In this document: positions 8,185 through 17,100 of the stretch, in pieces
How positions within the stretch are numbered: position 1 is the first letter of the stretch
How the letters are laid out: each line of letters begins with the position of its first letter
Assembly: GCA_026770585.1 (NCBI GenBank)
Contig: MU646802.1
Location: 290,082 to 313,068, forward strand
Direction: 5' to 3'
Source of the DNA: Baffinella frigidus
Taxonomy: Eukaryota > Cryptophyceae > Cryptomonadales > Baffinellaceae
DNA: 22,987 nt
The notes under the pieces: generated by a model
The model's input: the letters and a program-made list of their open reading frames with translations, nothing else
What the model was told of the DNA's origin: nothing
Databases searched by the model: none
Translations under genes and position numbers: made by a program

Positions 8185-11100
8185 TTACGCCACCCAGGTT
8201 GCGGGGGGTGTTTGAATAAAGTTGGGGAAGAAGCGGAGGCCTTCGATGGAGTCATCGCGGCAGATCTCCCCGTCCGATTCTGACTTCTCCAGAAGATCCC
8301 GCGAGACCCGCATCGTGTATCCTAGCGCCTGTGCGGTGCACGGTGTGTGAGAGGGAGTGGGTGCGAGAGAGAGAGAAAGAGAGAGAGAGAGAGGGAGGGA
8401 GGGAGGGAGGGAGAGAGAGAGAAATGGGGAGGGAGGGAGAGACAGAGAGAAAGAGGCGTGGTTCGTTGCGGTTTAGCAGTGCCGCCCGCGGTGCAGGGGT
8501 TACTCGTAATTAAGGAGGAGCGCGAGCCCCCTCGACTCTCAAGCCTCCAAGCGGTATGGCATAGTGGCAGTGGGCAGTGGGCCGCGGGGAAGCGGGCAGG
8601 AGCAGACCTGTGAGAGGTGAGCCGCCGTGCCGCCCCCCGGGATGGTGGAGAGGAGCACCCGGGGTAGAGGAGAGGAGTCGAGGGGGCATGCGAGCCCCCT
8701 CGACTGGCAAGCCTTCAAGCGGTATGCCATGGTGGCAGTGGGCAGTGGGAGACCTGGGATAGGTGGGCTGCCGTGACGCCAGCCGGGGTGCAGGAGAGGA
8801 GCAGTGGGGAGAAGGGGGGGCGAGGAGAAGAGGAGCAGTGGGGAGGAGATCTGGGAGAGGTGCGCCGCCGTGCCGCCCCCCAGCGAGGAGGAGAGGCTCA
8901 GTGGGGGTCAGACCTGGGATAGGTGCGCAGCCGTGACACCAGCCGGGGTGGAGGAGAGGAGCTGTTGGAGCGCGTCGCTGGCTGTGTCGCCCATGGCTTT
9001 CTCCGACTGTACCACTAGAACCTGCACCCCCGCGCATTGTGTGAGAAGGGACCCTAGGACGGGCCTCGTGTGGAAATACATCATCAACGTGTTCACAACA
9101 TGTGCACACATTGCTGCCACGTTGCAGCAACGGGTGCGCTGGCTGTGTCGCCCATGGCTTTCTCCGACTGCACCACTAGCACCTGCCACCGTGATTCCCG
9201 GAGAAGATTAAGAATACACGATTTGTGATTCCCAGAGAGGCGTGGATTCACTTCCGGAAATCAGGTTGCTGCATCGTGCATCCATCAACACATCGTGTAT
9301 CCATAAACTACTCTGTCACTCACAAATCGTGTATCCGTGAAGTTCGAGGGGCCGTTTGAACTGATAGGAGGGGGTGAGGGCCGCACGGTGGGCTTCGAAG
9401 GTTTCGGGACCCCTAGATTCAACGGTAACGTGTCCAAGTTTGCATTACAAAATCCTTCAAGTTAACTGCCCACCGGGTAAGTTGACTTTTCATGAAAGGT
9501 CCGTAGTCCACTGTGCGGGGGGGGAGGGGACCCCGGAGGCGAAGGCTTTGAGGCGGAGCGGCACGCCGCGCGGCTGGAACAGCTCACACGCTTTGTGCAG
9601 ATCCGCTGGCGAGACCTGCGGAGGGTATCAGGTTTAGGGATCCACTCGGTGGACTACGAGACTTTCGGTGACCCCGGATTCCGGGGTGTTACGTGACCAA
9701 TTTGCATCAGAAAAATCCTTCAAGTTAATCGTCTTCAGTTAAGTTGACTTTTGATGAAAGGTTCGTGGTCCACCGTGTGGTACGTGCTCTGTCACCGCCG
9801 CTGGCAGATTCGGAACAGTTCACACGCTTTCCGCAGATCCGCTGGCGGGACCTGCGAAGGGGCAATTCAGCTTTTGGTGTCAAGTTTAGGGTTTAGAGTG
9901 TAGGTGCTATGTCACCTCTGGCACGCCCTTGCGCCAGCCCTGATAGAGCACCGCACCTCCCAGCGCCCGCATAGGCGGGGCGGGGAGTATAAGGCGCGGT
10001 TACAGAGACAGTAAATATCTGTGAGCGTCATCATCGGACTGAGGTACCACTCAGCAGCCACCGGGGACTTCGGGAAACGGTCCATATAAACGATGCTGGT
10101 ACAAATCTTATCCGTTGCTGTGGATCCCAACCGGAATCTCGCCCGGAAATCCGAGCGAAAAGGACCACGGTGCCTGCTAAGTGGTACCAGCGAATCATGG
10201 ATGTAGGGGTGGGGGACCATGTCGATGCCGCGGGCGCGGTTGTACAGACAGTAAATATCCGTGAGCGTCATCATCTTCAGCCCGCCTGTGCTTGTCCCCC
10301 CTTTCCCGTCCGGCTGCCCCCTGAGAAGAGGAGCGGTTTAGGGTTTAGGGTTCAGGGTTCAGGGTTTAGGGAGGGTAGGTACTCGAGGAACGGGAGGAGG
10401 TGGTCAGCAACCACCAACCAACCCTCACGGGAGAAGCAAATCCATTGATCTCGACCTGTTCCCAAAAGTTGATAATGTACCAAGATTTTGTCAACTTAAG
10501 ACCAGACACCCCAGATCTGGGGTGTCTGCAAGGTGAATTTGAGGTCTGACAATCGACGATTTGGTCTTTCCGTGAGGGTTGGTGGTAGTTGGTAGTTCCA
10601 CCAACTCTCACGGAAAGACCAAATCGTCGATTGCCAGACCTCAAATTCACCTTGCAGACACCCCAGATCTGGGGTGTCTGGTCTTAAGTTGACAAAATCT
10701 TGGGACATTATCAACTTTGACCGGGCGCGTGACCGCTCCAAAGTTAACGAATCTGTACCGTACACCCAGCATGACAACTTGAGAACAGTCCACCAACCCG
10801 AGTGAGGCAGAGCTAGAGTGTGGCGGGGGGTCACTTGAGGATCGGCAGGAGGCTGCCCGGAGAGCTCCGCGTTTAGGGTTCGGAGTTTAGGGATCAGGGT
10901 TTACAAAGCGTGGACGTGAGCGTAAACCCAATGTTTTGGGGGGGAAGGCCACTGTCAGCCTCGAGTGGTGTGGCTGCCTCTGTACCGAGGCGGGCCCGTC
11001 TTACGGCTCATTGACTTTTGGATCACTCATCGCCTGGCTTAAAAGTAATCAAGTAGAAGAAGGAGAAGAAGGAGAAGCAGGAGAAGAAGGAGAAGAATGA

Positions 11101-14100
11101 GGAGTGTGGTGGGGTTTATCTCACAGAATGTATTTGTTGATTGGTTTTAGAAAGTCAGCTCACCCACAAAATCGTTAACTTATTGTTTACTGTTACAAAA
11201 CTTATTGTTTACTGCTACAAATTAAAATATCAAGTTGACGATTTTGTGGGCGAGTTAACTTTCCAAAACCAGTTAATGAATATATTGTGTGAGATAAGGG
11301 TGGTACTCGAGGATCGGGAGGAGAAAGTCAGTCAGCCCTCTCCCGCTCCAAAGTTGTCAAATTTGTACCGCAAACCCAGCATGTCAACTTACGAATAGTC
11401 AGCGAACCCGACCGAGACAGAGCTAGAGTGTGGCGGGTAGGTGACTCGAGGATGGGGAGGAGGAAGTTGGCAAGCTGCCTGGAGAGCTCCGTGTTCAGGG
11501 TTCGGCGTTAACTCGGGCGCTGCTACGTGTGGGTTGCCTCAACTCAAGGCTCAAGGGCCTCGTTCAGGACCTGTATCAAGAGCAAGAAAGAAAGAAGGAA
11601 GGAGAAGTGTGGGTTGGGGGGTCACTCGAGGATCGGGAGGAGGAAATCAGCAAGTGTCGAATCAAGAGTCGCGGCATGTTGGTTTCGATACGTAACGAAA
11701 GCACTTTTTTCTCGCGGGAGTGTGGCGGGGTGGTACTCGAGGATGGGGAGGAGGAAGTCAGCCAGCTGCCCGGAGAGCTCCGCGTGGAACAGGTCCGCCC
11801 CCGCCACCTCCTTCGATACGGGACTGCCGCAATTCACGGCCAGAGTCAGGGGGGGGGGGTAACAGCACTTCAGCCGTCACCTTCTAGCTCTGGATCAGTC
11901 TACAGGTCCGACCCCACCACTTCCTTCGACACGGGACTGCCGCAATGCATACCCAGAGTCAGGCAAAACATACCCCCATCCGCCATCTTCTAGCTCCGGT
12001 TCAGTCTTGAGAATAGTCGGTCAGCCCGAGTGCCGAACAGGTCCGCCCCCGCCACCTCCTTCGATACCGGACTTCCGCAATGCTACCCAGAGTCAGAAAC
12101 AGTTTTTGATCCACCTCATCCGCCACGACTCCTCGAATTCTCCGGAGAATTCACGGGGCTGGCACCCACCTCATCAGAATGAAGTTTATGTGAAGCCCAT
12201 AACAGCGCGAAATCCCAGGTGTTACACGGCCGGGGACAGGGTCAGAGGGATGCAAGCTAGCTTTACAAAGACCCCCGCTGGATGTACACAGGGATCACCA
12301 CGGGCCATTTCATGTCTCTTCGCCATCACCGCTCCCACCTCATCCGACACCCTCGAGAAACTCCTCGAATTCTGAGTGACTCGCGTGGTGCAGTTCTGTA
12401 CTCCCTAGGGGTACTCCCTAGGCCCCTGGTGCCTATTCCTTAAGTGGCGGACGGGCGATTAATCGCCCTAACTCGCCCTAGGCAGGTCCTAGGGCCCTAC
12501 CGTAGGGCGTATGCGCCTACTCGCCACGTACGGGATAAGAGACGCGGCCCTGAGGCCTGCCGTATGATTGTTACCCTGCCATGGAGGAGTTGTATCATCT
12601 CCGCATCCAGGGGGGTCTGGCATTGAACAGGAGAGGGGAGGTTGGTTGCCTGGCGGCGAGAGTCGACAGCCGGCAAGGTCCACTTATGACCACTAAGTGG
12701 ACCTCGCAGATTGTCCACTCTCAGGCGGCGACGTTGCCCACTCACAACACAACGGGGAACGTTCCTAAAGTGAAGTAGTGTATTGTTTCTTAGGAAACAC
12801 GCCAAAAATCAGCATTGGTTGGTCACGTTATCCCCGGATATCCGGGGAAGATGTGACTGGTAGCCTGTTGAGTGGAGAGGGCCCGAGAGGCACGGGAGGC
12901 GAGACCTGACGATGCCAGGGTTGCGCAGAAGCTGCGCTTACTCCCCATGCACCCCCAGGTTCTCTCGCTCGCTATCTCTCTCTCGCGCGCTCTCTCTCTC
13001 GCTCTCTCTCGCTCCCTCTCTCTTTCTCTCTCTCTCTCGCGTGCTCTCTCTCTCTCGTTCTCTCTCGCTCTCTCTCTCTCTCTCTATCTATCTCTCTCGC
13101 GCGCTCTCTCTCTCGCTCTCTCTCTCTCGCGCTCTCTCTCTCTCACTATCTCTCTCTCTCTCGCTCTCGCGCTCACCTGACGATGCCAGTGTTGAGCAGC
13201 AGCTGGGCATACTCCCCCTGCACCCCCTTCTCCCCACCCTCTCGAGCGGCACCCTTCGCCTCCTCATCAGCCTGCGCCCAAAATTAACACCACACGTAAA
13301 TTTCTGATGCAGGCCATGTTTGAATTTATTTGATACTATCACGTCAGGCTGCGCCCAAAATTAACACCAGACCTGAATTTCAGATCAAGGCAGGTGTTAA
13401 TTTATGTGGTGCAATCACTGCTTCGCGCACGCGCCTGAGCCGCACAGAGCCTAGCGCGGTCTCTGTGAATTTGGGCTCCACCAATTTGGTGAGCCCGGGC
13501 GCTATTCCGCTCCAAAGTTGACGAATTTGTACCGCAGACCCAGCATGTCAACTTGAGCATAGTTGGTCAACCCGAGTGAGGCAGCGCTAGAGAGCCAGTC
13601 GCGTGTGACGCCCTCCAGCGCGCCACTCATTCCAGCCACGCAACCGACCACGTTTCCCGCACAACCCGAGATGGGTTTGTTATTTCCTACGGAGGATGTT
13701 CTCGAGATATAGAGGCATCGCAAGAAAGGAGAGGGCGCGCGAGAAGCGTCTAGCCGACGAGCATCCCCCATTAGTAACCGGAGAAATCGGAAAAGAAGGA
13801 GAGGACTAGCAACCAGTAGGCGATTCATGCAATGTCGACCATCTCTAGGTAAATCAGAAACCCTAAACCCTAAACCCTAGACCCTTAACCCTCAACCAGT
13901 AACGCTAAACGCTCAACCCGAAATCCTAAGCCATAACCCCTAAACAATCACACAAATCCTAAGCCAGAACCCCTAAACAATCACACAAATCCTAAGCCAG
14001 AACCCCTAAACCCTCAAAGCAAGGAGGCGAGACCAGAAGGCGCTTCATGCATTCAGCAATGTCGACCATCTCGCTCTAAACATAAACCCTAAACCCTAAA

Positions 14101-17100
14101 CCCTAAGAGCAAGGAGTCTGAATTCTTCCCCGATTGACTTGACAAGTGATTTTACCGCGGCCGAACATTCTCTCTTCGAACCGATTGAATTTCGATTGCA
14201 GGTTTTCCGTTTCTCGGGCAATCGTACGAGATCTCGCCCGAAATCAGGCAGCCTGCGGCGCAAAACGCCAGATAAAAACACTTGTAAAGTCAATCGGGAA
14301 GAAACGGTTTCTTCCCGAGTTGGGAGCTGTAGAACCGCTCCCAACTCGGGAAGAAACCATTACGTTACACGCCCTGAGAGCCTAGCCTAGGTACCCACAC
14401 GGAGGCGACACCTGGAGGCGCTGCATGCGTTCGGCCATCTCGCGCGCGTGCAGCCAACGTCAACTCTGGTACAAAATCGAAAAGTCGAACCTTGAAAAGT
14501 CCGTGTGCAGTATTGTAAGATCTTGGGGGTTCACATTCGTTCCAGGAATTGACGTGGTGGCTTTGGAAAGGGGTCCAGGGCTGAACCCTTTCCCAATTAG
14601 TCCGGCGGCATCACAAGCAGAGGAGAGGAGAGGGGAACAGGAGGCGCTTCATGCGTTCGGCAATGTCAACCATCTCCCTCTGAACCCTAAACCCTAAACC
14701 CTAAACCCTAAACCCTAAACCCTAAACCCTAAACCCTAAACCCTAAACCCTAAACCCTAAACCCTGAACCCTAGACCCTTAACCATACCCTAAACCCTAA
14801 ACCCCAAATCTTCAGAGCAAGGAGTAGGTAGGGACCAGGAGGCGCTTCATGCGTTCAGCAATGTCGACCATCTCGCTCTAAACCTTAAATCCTAAACCCA
14901 ATTCATCGTAATCCTTTCAATACCTTCTTTTCTCAGAACCACTCTGAGATAAGAACAAGGAGAGGAGTAGAGAGGAGTGAAGACCAGGAGGCGCTTCATG
15001 CGTTCAGCAATGTCAACCATCTCGCGCGCGTGCAGCATCAGCCCATCCAAATCGCCCAGCGCGGTCCCTGCATTGCGGAATCAGGGTTTTGTGTTGACGC
15101 GGCAACGTTCCCTCCATGCGTGAGTATCAACCCGTCCAAATCGCCCAGCGCCGTCCCTGCCAACGTTCCCTCAAAGTTAGTCCCGGACCGCAAATGATTA
15201 TATTTTGCAAGGCGCCGTGTAAAGGATTTCTGGCACAAACCCGTGGAGCATCAGTCCGTCCAGCTACTGGAAAGCCCGAGGGGAAGTGTCAAAAAGTAGC
15301 GGACACTCTGGTGTCCGCTACTTTGGAGCCATTTTCACCTGAAAAGGCAATTTCTGCCCCAGGATATGACCAAAAATCGTCAAAAGGCAACAATAGTGTC
15401 GTGTCCAGAGAAATTGAGACTTCCCCTGTGGCTTTGCAGTAGAGGTCGGCCAGCGCGGTCCCTGTGAGGCAGAGAGGTTGTCAACAGTTGGAGGACACCT
15501 CGCAGTAGGCGGTGTTAACCCTTGGAGAACAAGCTCTGGTCGCTACGTGGCAACGACCCCTCCAAGAGGGTTCTGAATTCTCAAGGACCGGAGGCATCCC
15601 TGTGTTGGAGCTGCGTGCGGGGTTGAGGATTTAGGATTTGGGGATTAGGGTGTAAAGTGTAGGGTTTAGGGTGTAGGATTTAGGGTTAAGGGTTTACGGT
15701 TTAGGGTTTAGGGTTTAGGATTTAGGGTTTAGGGTTTAGGGTTTAGGGTTCAGGGTTCAGGGTTCAGGGTTTAGGGTTTAGGGGTTGGGGTTTGGGGTTG
15801 AGGGAGACGGACCCATGGTTTGGCCGGTGGACTTCTCGCGCTGTTCGCGCATGTCCATCAACGCCGCCATCCCCGATCGCCCCGACTGCTTTCAGGTTGG
15901 CATTGAGGGAGTGTAGGGGGTGTAGGAGGTTAAGGGTGTATGGTTTATGGTTTATAGTGTGATCACCGCCGCCATCCCCGATCGCGCGGACTGCTTTCGG
16001 ATTTGGGGTTCGGGGAGTTAAGGGTTTGATTACCGCCGCCGTTCAGGAAAGTCCCGACTGCTTTAGGGTTTGGTGTTTAGGGGGTTTATGGGGTTTAGGG
16101 GGATTAGGGTTTGGGGTTTGGGGTTTAGGGTATAGGGTTTAGGGTTTCGGATGTAGGGTTTAGGGTTTATGGTTTGATCGCCACCACCATCCTGGAACGC
16201 CCCGACTGCCCGTTCCTCAGTAGGTCACTTTGCAGCAAGGATGATATCAAACACAATCATTACCAAGCACAACACAATATCAAATACATCCTGTGCAGTT
16301 CGAGAGCCTCGAATGGTTCAGGGTTTATGGTTTAGGGGGTTCAGGGTTTAGGGTTAGGTGGTTTGATCGCCGCCGCCATCCCGGAAAGCCCCGAATGGTT
16401 TAGAGTTTAGGGTTTAGGGGGGTTAGGGTGTAGGGTTGAGGGTTCAGGGATTGATCACCGCTGCCATCCCGGAACGCTCCGACTGCGCGTTTCGCCAAGT
16501 CAATTTGCAAGCAGGGTGGTTCGTTCTTATCAAATACAGCATATGAAGGTTTCTCTTTTCTCCAATAACGCATAGGGAGGTTTCTCGTTTCTACGCGTCA
16601 ATTTGAAGGGTGGCACGTTCATATCAAACACAGCATGTGGAGGTAGAGAGTCAGCGTGGAGAGCGTGCGGTTGCAGACGAGAGTGGCCGTAGCTAGTGCG
16701 GGTGGGGGGAGGGGGGGTGGGGGGGAGGAGGGGGGGGGGCACCGGTGGTGGCGCGGCCGCCGCCGCAACAGTCGGGTTCGCTGAGAGTCGATCCTTACGC
16801 TCCCATGCCTTCCCTGCAACCGGCAGGAGCAGCACTCTTCACCACACCGGGTCCGCGGGACGGAAACCATGCAACACGCGCCGCGAATGTCGTAATTCGA
16901 CCACAGTGGTGCGCTGCCGCGAACCAGTTGGAGATCCTTGTGAACTTTTGCAATCTCTACGACGGAGATTTTAATCTTAAAACGACTCGGATGGTGCGTT
17001 TATAAATACTTGTTAAACGCATTCTGCTACCCTCTTGCCATAAAACACAATTAGAGAAGAACCCCCGTACAAAATAACAATTAAAATGAGGTTAAAAGGG

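Larger units (their letters stand above)
10733..11651 (-). pseudogene. Copies of VPS36 exon 9 3' end mixed with CTAGCTCTG element halves
   Basis: Fragments related to the exon 9 end (AELSGQLADFLLPILE region and its GAGT donor) lie at about 10831-10871, 11304-11332, 11441-11492 and 11621-11651. Half-elements ending GCAGAGCTAG at 10733-10816 and 11345-11426 directly precede two of them, followed by the same AGTGTGGCGGG block. The combined unit has been copied. All are in VPS36 intron 9. Confidence 0.7.
13814..14875 (-). pseudogene. Five truncated copies of VPS36 exon 7 3' end
   Basis: Copies at about 13814-13845, 14031-14074, 14410-14454, 14637-14677 and 14831-14875 on the minus strand match the end of exon 7 (EMVDIAERMKRLL) with its donor position. 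The one at 14410 reads HAREMAERMQRLQ, lacking VDI in frame, with a GTGTCG donor; the one at 14637 has lost an aligned GT. In three of them the 5' break passes directly into TTTAGGG repeat on the gene strand. Confidence 0.85.

Noticed and set aside
8510-9130. Pro/His-rich minus-strand open frame of about 206 codons
   Set aside because: It reads the VPS36 exon 12 repeat array out of frame; the in-frame translation VLVVQ...AAHLSQ matches VPS36.
10275-10290. GCACAG acceptor at the start of VPS36 exon 10
   Set aside because: It looks stronger than ACAAG but would put the conserved TLTDIYCLYNRARG in the wrong frame after the phase 2 donor of exon 9.
12872-13307. Leu/Ser-rich open frames on the plus strand
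   Set aside because: These are translations of the CT microsatellite; the real coding sequence here is VPS36 exon 8 on the minus strand.
13856-16480. Window as a chromosome end (telomere or subtelomere)
   Set aside because: The repeats are short, mostly degenerate, occur in both orientations and lie inside introns of conserved genes, so they are interstitial.
13814-16480. CRISPR-like array of regularly spaced repeats
   Set aside because: Spacing is irregular, the repeats are exon fragments, and the genome is clearly eukaryotic.
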